Positions 35,514 to 44,508 of a stretch of 64,000 nt of DNA are shown here, piece by piece. The position numbers were made by a program, and so were the translations under genes. The DNA lies in the NCBI RefSeq assembly GCF_000819845.1, contig NZ_CDCG01000040.1, forward strand, positions 29,023 through 93,022, given 5' to 3'. This stretch comes from Aeromonas enteropelogenes (GTDB lineage: Bacteria; Pseudomonadota; Gammaproteobacteria; Enterobacterales; Aeromonadaceae). The first letter of the stretch is position 1. The number at the start of each line of letters is the position of its first letter. Under the pieces are notes generated by a model, which saw only the letters and a list, made by a program, of their open reading frames with translations, did no database searches and was not told the origin of the DNA.

Positions 35514-37024
35514 GATTTATCCCCCATCTGGTGCTGGCTGTGATCCATGCCCTCCATGCTTGTCATCTCGCCCTTGGTCTCTTTCATTGCGTCGCCCGCG
35601 GCCGGTTTATCTTCCACATGGATCTGGATGATGCGGTACTCGTCCCCCTCCTGCTCTACCTGCAGATGCAGGGTCTGATCCGGTTTCAGCTGGCTGATGT
35701 CCACACCGTCGGCCACGGTGAAGTCCATCTCCATCGCGGGCCACTGCCACTCGGGGATGGGCTGGTGGGAGATGCCGAGGGTGCGCCCGGCGAGATCGAT
35801 GTTCTGCACCTGGCCCTGGGTCCACACCTGCATGGGACGCACTGCCGTCATGCGCTGGAAGTCCGAATCGATGGCAGATTCGGAGTCGAGCAGGAACTGG
35901 GCCGAGCTGACGATGCTGTCACCGGCTTCGACCCCCTCGTCGATGGCAACCTTGTCACCAAACTGGGGGCCCAGGGTGACGGCCACCGACTTGAAGTTGC
36001 CATCGCCCAGCGCCAACACCAGCCGGTCCTGGCTGCCGGTGCGGATCACCGCTTCGCTCGGCACCACCAGGCGGGGTTCCCCCTTGCCGGTGCTGATGCT
36101 CACCTTGGCGAACATATTGGGTTTCAAAAACTCGTCCGGATTGTCAAAGCGCAGGCGTACCCGCAGGGTGCGGGTGCTGGCATCGAGCGTCGGGTAGAGG
36201 TAGTCCACCCGTCCCTGCCAGCTGCGGCCGGGTGCATAGTCCAGGGTCATGGTGACCGGATCGCCGACCCTGATCTGGGCGGCCTGGCGCTCGAACACCT
36301 CGGCGCTCACCCACACCTGCTTGAGGGTGCTGATGTTGAACAGGGGCGCGGCGGGTTCCACATACTGGCCTTCACGCACCTTGAGCTCGGAGACATAGCC
36401 GCTGCTGGGGGCGTAGATGCGCACCGTCTCCTGCACCTTGCGAGTGCGCTTGAGCGCCGCTATCTGATCCGCCGGTACCTGCAGCGACTTGAGCTTGCCC
36501 TCGGCGGCACGCAGCAGCAGGGGATTGGTGGTGCCCAGCGCCAGCAGGTATTCGTGCTGGGCGTTCACCAGATCCGGGGCGTAGAGATCGTAGATAAAGC
36601 TGCCCTTGGTGACCTGCTGCCCCTCGTTCTTGATGGCGAGGTTGCGGATCCAGCCCGCCATCCGGGAGTTGATGGCTTCGAGGCGCTCCTCGTCATAACC
36701 CACATAGCCGACCGTCTCGATCTGCTGGTGGATGGGGAGTTTCTCCACCTTGGCCAGCCGTACCCCCAGGTTCTGCTGGATCTCGGGGCTGATGGTGACG
36801 GTGCCGGGGGAGCCGCCCTGCTTCTCTTCATAGACGGGGATAAAGTCCATCCCCATGTTGTCCTTGGCGGGGGCATCGCGCTTGTCGCGGGGATCCATGG
36901 GGTTGACCCAGTAGAGCGGTGTCTTCTCCTTGGCAACCGCGGTGACTGTCTGTTTGGCCGCCCAGTAACCGCCGCCGGCCCCGAGGGCGAGCAGCAGGGC
37001 GGAGACGAGCAATTTCTGGCTCAT
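35510..37024 (-). CDS. cusB: CusB-type membrane fusion protein with fused CusF domain
   Basis: The 504-residue product has an N-terminal membrane anchor/signal ([19 protein letters not shown]) and a heavy-metal-binding segment [29 protein letters not shown]. Lipoyl, alpha-hairpin and beta-barrel domains follow ([32 protein letters not shown]). From about residue 425 there is an extra CusF-like domain ([34 protein letters not shown], with His, Trp and Met ligands), and the protein ends in a Met/His tail. The ATG at 37024 has GGGAGG upstream; the longer frame to 37066 adds nothing recognisable. It links CusA to an outer-membrane channel whose gene is not in this operon. Confidence 0.93.
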   Translation of the reverse strand: MSQKLLVSALLLALGAGGGYWAAKQTVTAVAKEKTPLYWVNPMDPRDKRDAPAKDNMGMDFIPVYEEKQGGSPGTVTISPEIQQNLGVRLAKVEKLPIHQQIETVGYVGYDEERLEAINSRMAGWIRNLAIKNEGQQVTKGSFIYDLYAPDLVNAQHEYLLALGTTNPLLLRAAEGKLKSLQVPADQIAALKRTRKVQETVRIYAPSSGYVSELKVREGQYVEPAAPLFNISTLKQVWVSAEVFERQAAQIRVGDPVTMTLDYAPGRSWQGRVDYLYPTLDASTRTLRVRLRFDNPDEFLKPNMFAKVSISTGKGEPRLVVPSEAVIRTGSQDRLVLALGDGNFKSVAVTLGPQFGDKVAIDEGVEAGDSIVSSAQFLLDSESAIDSDFQRMTAVRPMQVWTQGQVQNIDLAGRTLGISHQPIPEWQWPAMEMDFTVADGVDISQLKPDQTLHLQVEQEGDEYRIIQIHVEDKPAAGDAMKETKGEMTSMEGMDHSQHQMGDKS

Positions 37025-37185
37025 AGGAAACCTCCCAGGCGCAGGGAAAGGGGGGCAAGGGCGCACGGATGCGCGACTGCGTATTCGCTAAATCGGACTG
37101 ATGACATGGACCATCTTCTCTTCTGTCGGATCGCCGGGCCGGTGACGAATAGGGGATAAGAGTCACACGGTTTGCCCGGCCAACG

Positions 37186-37226
37186 GGGCGTCAGGGACGC
37201 CCGTTCTCCTGCGCGGGTGGCGCAGG
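37186..37226. other. Tandem hairpins in the leader before cusB
   Basis: GGGCGTC-AGG-GACGCCC (37186-37202) and CCTGCGC-GGGTG-GCGCAGG (37208-37226) are two adjacent perfect hairpins. They lie in the 265-base gap between the small membrane protein gene and cusB, neither followed by a T-run. They could protect or process the operon mRNA. The rest of this gap shows nothing. Confidence 0.4.
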
Positions 37227-37289
37227 CTCAGGCAAGGAGCGCAGCCAGGACAGGGTGACCCCTGATCAGGCACGCAAGAGATGAGCTTT

Positions 37290-37799
37290 CTAGTGGCGCA
37301 GCACCGACAGCATCAGATGCCGGCGGGGCCAGGAGGGCGGGTGAGTACCGCGGGTTCTAAGGAAGGGGTCACGCAGCCAGAGATCCAGCAAGCGGGGCAG
37401 GGTCCCCAGCGGCAGCAGCAACAGGGGGAGTAGCAGAGCCGAGAGCAGCATGCCGAGCAGAGGCAGGGCATTGGCGGCGCCAGACAGCCCAGTCTGCATC
37501 TGGCACTCATCTCCCGTCATGGTCGATTCGCTCCCGGCACTGGCGTGGCAGGAGAGAGTCACGGAAGCGTTCTCCTGATCCAGCGCCATGGTGCGTGGGC
37601 CCGCGTCATCCCCATGGGACGGGATCATGGCGTCAGGCAGTGTTTGCGGCGTGAAGAGGGAGAGAGAGGCACTCGTGGTGGCCAGAGAGGCGCCGTGCCA
37701 GCTGATGCAGAGGGTCAGATTGCAGATGAGCATCAGCGCCAGCAACAGCCGGGCCAAGGCAACAGAGGGCAATCTTGCAGCAAGCTGGGTGAGTGACAA
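37290..37799 (-). CDS. Small membrane protein leading the cus operon
   Basis: The 169-residue product has a hydrophobic N-terminal segment (residues 14-33, LARLLLALMLICNLTLCIS) and a polar region with His, Met and Cys (MIPSHGDDAGPRTM, VTLSCHASAGS, DECQMQTG). A second hydrophobic helix lies at about 112-135, with a basic tail at the end. I do not recognise the family. The TTG at 37799 is a good start because AAGGA lies 9 bases upstream and the CueR-type promoter would start transcription about 25 bases before it. Position as first gene of a copper-induced operon suggests a role in copper handling, an inference only. Confidence 0.6.
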   Translation of the reverse strand: MSLTQLAARLPSVALARLLLALMLICNLTLCISWHGASLATTSASLSLFTPQTLPDAMIPSHGDDAGPRTMALDQENASVTLSCHASAGSESTMTGDECQMQTGLSGAANALPLLGMLLSALLLPLLLLPLGTLPRLLDLWLRDPFLRTRGTHPPSWPRRHLMLSVLRH

Positions 37800-37829
37800 T
37801 CCGGATATCCTTCGAGATCAGATGGTTGG

Positions 37830-37860
37830 ACTGTAAACCTTACCTTGAGGAGAAGGTCAA
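37830..37860 (-). promoter_or_regulatory. CueR-type copper-responsive promoter
   Basis: Read on the minus strand: TTGACC (-35, complement of 37855-37860), exactly 19 bases of spacer, then TACAGT (-10, complement of 37830-37835). The spacer holds the dyad CCTTCTCCTCAAGG and then AAGGTTTA. The segment CTTGACCTTC plus AAGGTTTA matches the E. coli copA promoter bound by CueR. The 19-base spacer is the hallmark of MerR-family activated promoters. It drives the leftward cus operon. No cueR gene is in the window. Confidence 0.8.
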
Positions 37861-37890
37861 GGCATGGTGCCTCGCGTGGCCGGTGAGGAT

Positions 37891-37920
37891 AAAAAAACAC
37901 CCCCGCATGGGCGGGGGTGT
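37891..37920 (-). terminator. Terminator of the acrAB-type operon
   Basis: ACACCCCCGC (37897-37906) pairs with GCGGGGGTGT (37911-37920) around ATGG. On the minus strand it is followed by seven T residues (complement of 37891-37897). Confidence 0.88.
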
Positions 37921-37943
37921 TGGACTGCCAGTCGGTGACTGGA

Positions 37944-40900
37944 TTACTGCTTGGCCCGTTTCTCCGAGCCCTTCATGATGAGGCGGAAGAAGAGCGGGAT
38001 GAAGAAGATGGCGATGAAGGTCGCCGCCAGCATGCCGCCGATCACCGGCCAGCCGAGGGCGTGGCGGCTCGCCGCACCCGCGCCGCTGGAGGTGACCAGA
38101 GGCACACAACCCAGGATGAAGGCGAGGGAGGTCATGACGATGGGACGGAAACGCAAACGCGCCGCCTCCAGGGCCGACTCGATGAGGGTCATCCCTTCTT
38201 CATGCTTCATGACCGCGAACTCCACGATCAGGATGGCGTTCTTCGCCGCCAGACCCACCAGCGTCACCAGGCCTATCTGGAAGTAGACGTTGTTGGTGAG
38301 CCCCACGGCCCAGGTGGCGAGCAGGGCGCCGAACAGGGCGAACGGCACGGCGGTGATCACCGCAAACGGCAGGCTCCAGCGTTCATACTGGGCGGCCAGG
38401 ATGAGGAAGATCATCACGATACCGAAGCCAAACGCCATGGCGGCGCTACCGGCTGCCGCTTTTTCCTGGTAGGCGGCACCGGTCCACTCCAGCTTGGCGT
38501 CGTTGCCGAGGGTCTGGGCGGCGACCTCTTCCAGGGCCTTGATCGCCTGGCCAGAGCTCACACCTGGCGCCGGCTGGGCCATGATCTTGGCGGCCGGGAA
38601 GATGTTGAAACGCTCGACCAGCTCGGGGCCGGTGGCATCGCGTACCGTCACCAGACTGGTGAGGGGGATCATCTCGCCGGTGTTGGAGCGGACATAGACG
38701 TTGCGGATGTCATCCTTCTTGGCGCGGTAGTCCGCCTCGGACTGTAACTGGACCCGGTAGGTACGACCGAACTGGTTGAAGTCGTTGACATAGACCTGGC
38801 CGAAGGTGGCCTGCATGGTGTCAAACACGGCGTTGATGGGCAGCCCCAGCGCCTTGGCCTTCTCGCGGTCGAGATCCAGGAAGACCTGGGGCACGTTGGC
38901 GCGGAAGGTGGTGGTCACGCTGGCAAACTCAGGACGCTCCTTGGCCGCGTCGAGCAGGCGCTGTACCTCGCCCGCGAAGGCGTGCACGTCGCCGGTACCC
39001 CGGTTCTGCAGATAGCCTTCGAGGCCCCCTGTGGTGGACATGCCGGTGATGGGAGGCGGGTTGAAGGTGGCGGTGAAGCCATCGGCCAGTCCCATCAGGC
39101 TCAGCCCCTGGAAGGTCTTGGCCAGGGAGAAGGAGTCTTGCCCTTCCCCTTGACGCTCTTTCCAGTCTTTGAGGGTAACGAAGGTGAGACCGCGGTTGCT
39201 GATGATGGAGCCGGACAGGATGTCAAAGCCCGAGAAGGTGACCACGTCCTTCACATTGGGGTTGGCCATGGCGATCTTGTCGAAGTCGTTGGCGACTGCC
39301 TGGGTACGGGTCAGGGCGGCGGCATCGGGCAGCATCACGGAGCCGATGAGGTAGCCCTGGTCTTCGTCAGGTACCAGAGCGCCCGGCACCTTGTGAAACA
39401 GCACATAGCTGCAGCTCAGGATGATGGCGATGATGCCAAAGGCCACGCCGACGCGGCGGTTGAGGAAGGCCACCCCGCGCACATAGCGACGGGTCAGCTG
39501 ATCAAACGCGTTGTTGAACCAGACGAAGAAGCGGGCCGGTTTGTGGTGACCTTCTTTGAGCAAGATGGCGCACAGGGCTGGCGACAGGGTGAGTGCCACC
39601 AGGCCGGAGATGGCCACCGACACGGCGATGGTGATAGCGAACTGTTTGTACATCACCCCCGTCATGCCGCCCATGAAGGCAACCGGCAGGAACACGGCGG
39701 AGAGCACCAGCACGATGGCGACCACGGGGCCGGACACCTCCTGCATGGCGAGGATGGCAGCCTCTTTGGCGGAGCACTTCTTCTCGCTCATGATCCGCTC
39801 GACGTTCTCCAGCACCACGATGGCGTCATCCACCACGATACCGATGGCGAGCACCATGCCGAACAGAGTCAGCAGGTTGATGGAGAAGCCCAGCATCAGC
39901 ATGCCGGCGAAGGTACCGATCAAGGAGACAGGCACCGCGATACAGGGGATCAGGGTGGCGCGGAAGTTCTGCAAGAACAGGTAGACCACCACGAACACCA
40001 GCACGATCGCCTCGAGCAGGGTGTGGACCACCTCCTCGATGGAGATCTTCACGAACTCTGTGGTGTCGTAGGGGATCTGGTACTCCACGTCCTGGGGGAA
40101 ACGACCCTGCAGGCGTTCCATGGTGGCGCGCACCTGATCGGCCACGGCGACCGCGTTGGCACCCGGTTGCAGGTAAGTGGCGATACCGATGGCCGGCTTG
40201 CCGTTGGCACGGGCCAGTACGTCGTAATCTTTGCCACCGAGCTCGACCCGGGCCACGTCACGAACGCGGATCTTGGAGCCATCCGGCATGGCGCGGATGA
40301 TGATGTTCTCGAACTCCTTCACGTCATCCAGTCGTCCCTTGGTCTGCACCGTGTAGGTGAAGTCGGTGGGGGTGCTGGTGGGCTGGGAGCCGATCTTGCC
40401 CGCCGCGAACTGGGTATTCTGCTCGCGGATGGCGCCGATCACATCGCTCGGGGTGAGTTGCAGCTGGGCCAGACGGTCCGGGCGCAGCCAGATCCGCATG
40501 GCGTAGTCGGTGCCCCCGAACAGGGAGGTATCACCCACACCGGGAATACGCTTGAGCTCGTCGATGATGTTGAGCAGGGCGTAGTTCGACAGATAGGTGG
40601 TATCAAACGAGCCGTTGGGGGATTGGAGTGTGATCACCTGCAGGATGGAGGTGGACTTCTTGCGCACCGTCACACCCTGCTTCTTCACCTCTTCCGGCAG
40701 CTGGGCCATGGCGGCCGAGACCCGGTTGTTGACGTCGATGGTCGCCTGATCGGGGTCGACCCCGATGTCGAAGTAGACGTTGAGGTTCATCTGGCCGTTG
40801 GAGGCGGAGCCAGACTGCATGTAGATCATGTTCTCGACCCCGTTGACCTGCTGTTCAATGGGGGCGGCCACGGTCTGGGAGATCACCTCAGGGGTGGCAC

Positions 40901-41054
40901 CCGGGTAGAAGGCGGTCACCGAGACCACGGCGGGGGTGATCTGGGGATACTGCTCCACCGGGAGCGCGCGCATCGCCGCCAACCCGCCCAGCACGATAAT
41001 GATCGAGATCACGCTGGCGAAGATGGGGCGTTCGATAAAGAACTTGGAAAACAT
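37944..41054 (-). CDS. acrB: AcrB-type (HAE1) multidrug RND pump
   Basis: The 1036-residue product is a full hydrophobe/amphiphile efflux RND transporter. It begins MFSKFFIERPIFASVISIIIVLGG and has 12 membrane helices. The proton-relay pair Asp-Asp lies in GIVVDDAIVVLENVERIM and the matching lysine in GLAAKNAILIVEF. Large periplasmic loops carry YFDIGVDPDQATIDVNNRV. It pumps lipophilic compounds out of the inner-membrane outer leaflet as a trimer. It is downstream of its adaptor gene by 9 bases and ends before a strong terminator. No outer-membrane channel is encoded here, so TolC or another OMF must serve. The symbol marks the family, not proven orthology. Confidence 0.92.
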   Translation of the reverse strand: MFSKFFIERPIFASVISIIIVLGGLAAMRALPVEQYPQITPAVVSVTAFYPGATPEVISQTVAAPIEQQVNGVENMIYMQSGSASNGQMNLNVYFDIGVDPDQATIDVNNRVSAAMAQLPEEVKKQGVTVRKKSTSILQVITLQSPNGSFDTTYLSNYALLNIIDELKRIPGVGDTSLFGGTDYAMRIWLRPDRLAQLQLTPSDVIGAIREQNTQFAAGKIGSQPTSTPTDFTYTVQTKGRLDDVKEFENIIIRAMPDGSKIRVRDVARVELGGKDYDVLARANGKPAIGIATYLQPGANAVAVADQVRATMERLQGRFPQDVEYQIPYDTTEFVKISIEEVVHTLLEAIVLVFVVVYLFLQNFRATLIPCIAVPVSLIGTFAGMLMLGFSINLLTLFGMVLAIGIVVDDAIVVLENVERIMSEKKCSAKEAAILAMQEVSGPVVAIVLVLSAVFLPVAFMGGMTGVMYKQFAITIAVSVAISGLVALTLSPALCAILLKEGHHKPARFFVWFNNAFDQLTRRYVRGVAFLNRRVGVAFGIIAIILSCSYVLFHKVPGALVPDEDQGYLIGSVMLPDAAALTRTQAVANDFDKIAMANPNVKDVVTFSGFDILSGSIISNRGLTFVTLKDWKERQGEGQDSFSLAKTFQGLSLMGLADGFTATFNPPPITGMSTTGGLEGYLQNRGTGDVHAFAGEVQRLLDAAKERPEFASVTTTFRANVPQVFLDLDREKAKALGLPINAVFDTMQATFGQVYVNDFNQFGRTYRVQLQSEADYRAKKDDIRNVYVRSNTGEMIPLTSLVTVRDATGPELVERFNIFPAAKIMAQPAPGVSSGQAIKALEEVAAQTLGNDAKLEWTGAAYQEKAAAGSAAMAFGFGIVMIFLILAAQYERWSLPFAVITAVPFALFGALLATWAVGLTNNVYFQIGLVTLVGLAAKNAILIVEFAVMKHEEGMTLIESALEAARLRFRPIVMTSLAFILGCVPLVTSSGAGAASRHALGWPVIGGMLAATFIAIFFIPLFFRLIMKGSEKRAKQ

Positions 41055-41063
41055 GGGGGCTCC

Positions 41064-42263
41064 TTATTTGCCAGCGGCACCCTGGGTGATCTTGGCGTTA
41101 ATCGCCTTCATCTCCTCGGCGGAAACCGGTTTGACCACGGCACCCGGACGCGCCTTCATCAACCCTTCGACGATGTAGCGATCGCCGGCCTGCAGGCCGC
41201 TGTCGATGATGATGCCGCTGCTGACGGTCGGGCCCAGCTTGACCGGACGCGGACTCACCTTGTTGTCGGCATCCACCACCATCACCAGGCGGTCAGCCTG
41301 GGACTGGACGATGGCGCGCGGCGGCACCACGATGGCGTTCTTGCGGGTACCCAGATCGATGGTCAGGCGCACGAACTGGCCGGGCAGCAGAGCGCCGTCC
41401 TTGTTGTCGAAGATGGCGCGGGCACGGATGGTGCCGGTCTGGGGATCGACACGGGTGTCAGAGAAGTTCAGACGACCGGGCTCAGGATAGGTGCTGCCGT
41501 CGGCCAGCTGGATATGGGTACGCCAGTCGGTGGCACTCTTGGCCTCGATAAGCCCCTTCTTGACCGACTTCTCGAAGTTGAGACGGTCCTGCTCCGAGTA
41601 GGAGAAGTTCACATAGAGGGGATCGAACTGGGTGATGGTGGTCAGCAGGCTGCTGTCACCGCTGGTGGAGATGAGGCTGCCCTCGGACTGGGAACTCTTG
41701 CTCGCCATGCCGCTGATGGGGGCGGTGACCTGGGTGTAGCTGAGGTTGAGATCCGCCTCTTTCACCTTGGCCTGGGCCGCCTGCAGGCTGGCCACGGCCG
41801 CCTCGTAGTTGGCGATGGTGTCATCGTAGTCTTTGCGGCTCACCACCTGGCGCTTGAACAGCGGGATGATGCGATCCTTGTCGGCGCGGGCCTTGTTGAG
41901 GCGGGCCTGCTCCTGAGCCAGGGTGCCCTTGGCCTGCTCCAGCGCCACCTTGTAGGGGGCCGGATCGACCAGGAACAGCTCCTGGCCTGCGGTGACCGGC
42001 TGGCCTTCCACATAGGTGCGTTTGAGCAGGATGCCGCTCACCCGGGAGCGTACTTCAATCTCGCGAAAACCGGCGGTTTCACCCACCATCTCGGTGGTGA
42101 GCGGCACATCGACCGGGGTGACCTCGTTAACCACCACAGGGACGGCAGGCATGGCGTTGGCCGCCGGGTCGGTTTCACCACCACAGGCCGTCAGTCCGCC
42201 GATCAGTGCCAGCGTCAACACGCTCTGTTTGAATCTCGCTATTGGGCTAGTCGGCACCTTCAT
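41064..42263 (-). CDS. acrA: AcrA-type membrane fusion lipoprotein
   Basis: The 399-residue product is a periplasmic adaptor with lipobox LTAC (cysteine near residue 27). VEVRSRVSGILLKRTYVEGQPV-like lipoyl halves are present (read EIEVRSRVSGILL). A coiled-coil hairpin covers about residues 100-170 (LAQEQARLNKARADKDRI, ASLQAAQAKVKEADLNLSYTQVTAPISG), and barrel domains follow. It connects the RND pump to an outer-membrane channel. The ATG at 42263 has AGGAG upstream; the frame extends to 42335 without a signal peptide. It is first in the two-gene operon. Confidence 0.92.
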   Translation of the reverse strand: MKVPTSPIARFKQSVLTLALIGGLTACGGETDPAANAMPAVPVVVNEVTPVDVPLTTEMVGETAGFREIEVRSRVSGILLKRTYVEGQPVTAGQELFLVDPAPYKVALEQAKGTLAQEQARLNKARADKDRIIPLFKRQVVSRKDYDDTIANYEAAVASLQAAQAKVKEADLNLSYTQVTAPISGMASKSSQSEGSLISTSGDSSLLTTITQFDPLYVNFSYSEQDRLNFEKSVKKGLIEAKSATDWRTHIQLADGSTYPEPGRLNFSDTRVDPQTGTIRARAIFDNKDGALLPGQFVRLTIDLGTRKNAIVVPPRAIVQSQADRLVMVVDADNKVSPRPVKLGPTVSSGIIIDSGLQAGDRYIVEGLMKARPGAVVKPVSAEEMKAINAKITQGAAGK

Positions 42264-42397
42264 CTTTACACTCCTGTTGGATGGATCGCCGTCGTGGCGA
42301 TCCGCACTCTGTGCACAAGTCATGATTAACGTCATTACAAACGGAAAATCGGAAATCGGGATAATAGGATCACTATCTTGAACCTAACCTTCTCAAA

Positions 42398-42411
42398 GTG
42401 AAAGTTTTCAC
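42398..42411. promoter_or_regulatory. Palindromic operator candidate upstream of the acrAB operon
   Basis: GTGAAA-GT-TTTCAC is a near-perfect dyad flanked by AAA and CTTTTT, about 135 bases before the acrA start. RND pump operons are commonly repressed by a TetR-family AcrR protein. No regulator gene lies alongside, so it would be encoded elsewhere. Confidence 0.35.
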
Positions 42412-42520
42412 CTTTTTGATGGGCAACGAATTGTGGCAAGGGCCATCCGCCCGGCTCAAGCCCTTTTTGGGATTTGAATGAAAATGTTGGCGGGCCGCTG
42501 ACGTTGTCAAGGGCCAATGT

Positions 42521-42558
42521 AAAAAGCCAGTGAAGAGGGGCCTCTACACTGGCTTTTT
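42521..42558 (-). terminator. Terminator of xthA
   Basis: AAAAAGCCAGTG (42521-42532) pairs with CACTGGCTTTTT (42547-42558); an inner AGAGG/CCTCT pair extends the stem. It lies 20 bases past the xthA stop on the minus strand and gives a T-run in that direction. Confidence 0.85.
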
Positions 42559-42578
42559 TATTAACATTTGACGTTTGT

Positions 42579-43385
42579 TCAGGCGAAGCAGGCCCAGATG
42601 GGGGCGTGGTCGGAGGGCTTCTCGATGCCGCGCAGTTCGTAGTCGATGCCGGTTTCGGTCACTTTATCCCTGAGGGCATCGGAGGCCATGATGAGGTCGA
42701 TGCGCAGGCCGCGGTTCTCGTCAAAGCCTTTGGAGCGGTAGTCAAACCAGGAAAAACGCTCGCACTCGGTGGGGTTGGCGGCGCGGAAGGTGTCGGTCAG
42801 GCCGAATCCTTCCAGACGGGCCATCCACTCGCGCTCGATGGGCAAGAAGGAGCACTTGCCATCCCGCAGCCAGCGCTTGCGGTTCGCCTCACCGATGCCG
42901 ATGTCGAGATCGGTGGGGGAGATGTTCATATCCCCGATCAGCACAAGCTGATCGCTCGGGGTGTGATGATTCTCGAGGTAGTGCTGCAAGTCTTCATAGA
43001 ACTTCTGCTTGGCCGGGAACTTGGTCTCGTGATCCTGATTCTCCCCCTGCGGGAAGTAGCCGTTCATCACCTTGATAAGGGAGCCATCTTCCCGCTCGAA
43101 GGTGGCCATGATCATCCGGCGCTGGGCCTCTTCATCGTCGGTGGGGAAACCCTTTTCCACCTTGACCGGCTTCTGCTTGCTCATAATGGCCACCCCGTAG
43201 TGGGCCTTCTGGCCGTGGAATTCGACGTGATAACCCATGGCTTCCACGTCGGCGAGGGGGAAGGCCTCGTCGTGAACCTTGATCTCCTGCAGGCCGATCA
43301 CATCGGGCTGGTGCTTGTCGATGATGGCTTGCAACTGATGCAGACGGGCGCGCAGGCCGTTGATATTGAAAGAGATGATCTTCAT
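42579..43385 (-). CDS. xthA: Exonuclease III
   Basis: The 268-residue product has the same length as E. coli XthA. All catalytic motifs are visible: [30 protein letters not shown] (Glu34), [13 protein letters not shown] (Asp151, Asn153), RIDLIMAS (Asp229) and [10 protein letters not shown] (His259). It is the main AP endonuclease and 3'-phosphatase/exonuclease of base excision repair. The ATG at 43385 matches the E. coli N-terminus; upstream in-frame ATGs are possible but add unrelated residues. It is transcribed singly. Confidence 0.96.
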   Translation of the reverse strand: MKIISFNINGLRARLHQLQAIIDKHQPDVIGLQEIKVHDEAFPLADVEAMGYHVEFHGQKAHYGVAIMSKQKPVKVEKGFPTDDEEAQRRMIMATFEREDGSLIKVMNGYFPQGENQDHETKFPAKQKFYEDLQHYLENHHTPSDQLVLIGDMNISPTDLDIGIGEANRKRWLRDGKCSFLPIEREWMARLEGFGLTDTFRAANPTECERFSWFDYRSKGFDENRGLRIDLIMASDALRDKVTETGIDYELRGIEKPSDHAPIWACFA

Positions 43386-43464
43386 GTCCGGGATGCTCAT
43401 GTCATTTTTATAAGTGGCTATTGGACTAGGAATCGGCGGTGGATGCAAGTGAAGGTGCCGGCCC

Positions 43465-43496
43465 GCCATCAGGGCGGGCCCACTCGCCCTGATGGC
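43465..43496 (-). terminator. Hairpin just after the channel gene stop
   Basis: GCCATCAGGGCG (43465-43476) pairs perfectly with CGCCCTGATGGC (43485-43496), immediately beyond the stop of the minus-strand channel gene. There is no T-run, so it may mainly stabilise the mRNA end. Confidence 0.5.
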
Positions 43497-44459
43497 TCAA
43501 CGGGTCATCTTTTTGACAAATACCACCACAAACAGCGCCAGCGTGAAGCTGCCGGTGAAGGCCTCGAAGGCGGCGCAGATCCGGGAGAAGCCGATGGGAG
43601 TAAAGTCGCCGTAGCCCAGGGTGGTGAAGGTCACCACGCTGTAGTAAAGGCACTCCAGCAGGAAGATGGCATTTTGCTCCAGGGGGGCGTCGGGGCGGTA
43701 GATGAGGGGGTTGCTGTTGAAGCTCAGGCCAAAGAAGAAGTAGAAGATGCTGCAGATGAAAATCAGCAACAGGGAGAAGAGCACCACTCGCATCGGGGCC
43801 TCGCCGTAACCGCAGAAGAGATCGACCACCCAGGAGGTGAAGCGGTGACTCGACCAGAACGGCAACTGCAGCCGGCGCATGGTGAGCTCCTGCTGGATGT
43901 AGCGGCCGGACATGGTGAAGATGCCCTGGGCCTCCGAGGCCTTGCGCAGATCCCGGTAGGTCTCTTCGGCCTCTTTGAGCCAGATGCGGGCCTGCACCGG
44001 ATCCCGTTCCTTGCGCCCGCGCCGCTCCTGCATCAGGCATTTGCCGGTATCCAGGTTGTCGAGGCGGGTGTTGTGCCAGCGAATGCCGAGCAGATTGACG
44101 TCGTCGAGGGAGGCGCAGTGCAGGTTGGCATCGCTGAGATCGGCCTTCATCAGACTGCCACCCTTGATGCGAATACCGTAGAGATGGGCGCCCTGCAGGT
44201 TGGCTCGATAGAGGTTGCACTGCTCCAGCAAAAAGCCGTGCGGCGAGCCCTTCTTCACCAGATTGAGGCCGGCCAGGTTGGCGCGGGCCAGTTGCAGGCC
44301 GTGGCACAGTCCGCCCTGGTGGATGTAGTGCTCCAGTTCGCGAGCGGTGTGGGGATCCTGATGGTGACCATGGGGATCGTGCCAGCGGCACAGATCATGC
44401 TCTCCCGCCTCTTCGCTGCAGTGGCGGCCATCCGCCACCAGATATCGACACATGGCCAT
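43497..44459 (-). CDS. Pentapeptide-repeat protein fused to a two-helix K+ channel
   Basis: The 320-residue product has a Cys/His-rich start (MCRYLVADGRHCSEEAGEHDLCRWHD). A pentapeptide-repeat region covers about 50-140 (LARANLAGLNL, CNLYRANLQGAHLYG, LMKADLSDANLHCASLDDVNLLG). A linker helix follows, then an ion-channel module: TM1 near 225-245 (VVLFSLLLIFICSIFYFFFG), selectivity filter TLGYGDF near 283, and TM2 (FTGSFTLALFVVVFVKK). The filter is that of potassium channels. Such fusions suggest that the soluble domain gates or anchors the channel. GGGGAGGAG lies upstream of the ATG at 44459. Confidence 0.85.
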   Translation of the reverse strand: MAMCRYLVADGRHCSEEAGEHDLCRWHDPHGHHQDPHTARELEHYIHQGGLCHGLQLARANLAGLNLVKKGSPHGFLLEQCNLYRANLQGAHLYGIRIKGGSLMKADLSDANLHCASLDDVNLLGIRWHNTRLDNLDTGKCLMQERRGRKERDPVQARIWLKEAEETYRDLRKASEAQGIFTMSGRYIQQELTMRRLQLPFWSSHRFTSWVVDLFCGYGEAPMRVVLFSLLLIFICSIFYFFFGLSFNSNPLIYRPDAPLEQNAIFLLECLYYSVVTFTTLGYGDFTPIGFSRICAAFEAFTGSFTLALFVVVFVKKMTR

Positions 44460-44508
44460 CGCCCGTCTCCTCCCCTTGCCGAGTCAATATCAGCATAGGC
44501 GAGACGGG

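Larger units (their letters stand above)
42264..42578. other. Regulatory gap between acrA and xthA
   Basis: These 315 bases contain no gene. They hold a 14-base palindrome (42398-42411) that may be an operator of the pump operon, and the terminator (42521-42558) shared with or following neighbouring transcripts. Confidence 0.5.

Noticed and set aside
38982..42329. 1115-codon plus-strand open frame opposite the acrAB-type genes
   Set aside because: It mirrors conserved RND genes on the other strand, has His/Gly/Asp-rich low-complexity composition typical of antisense frames in GC-rich DNA, and has no ribosome binding site.
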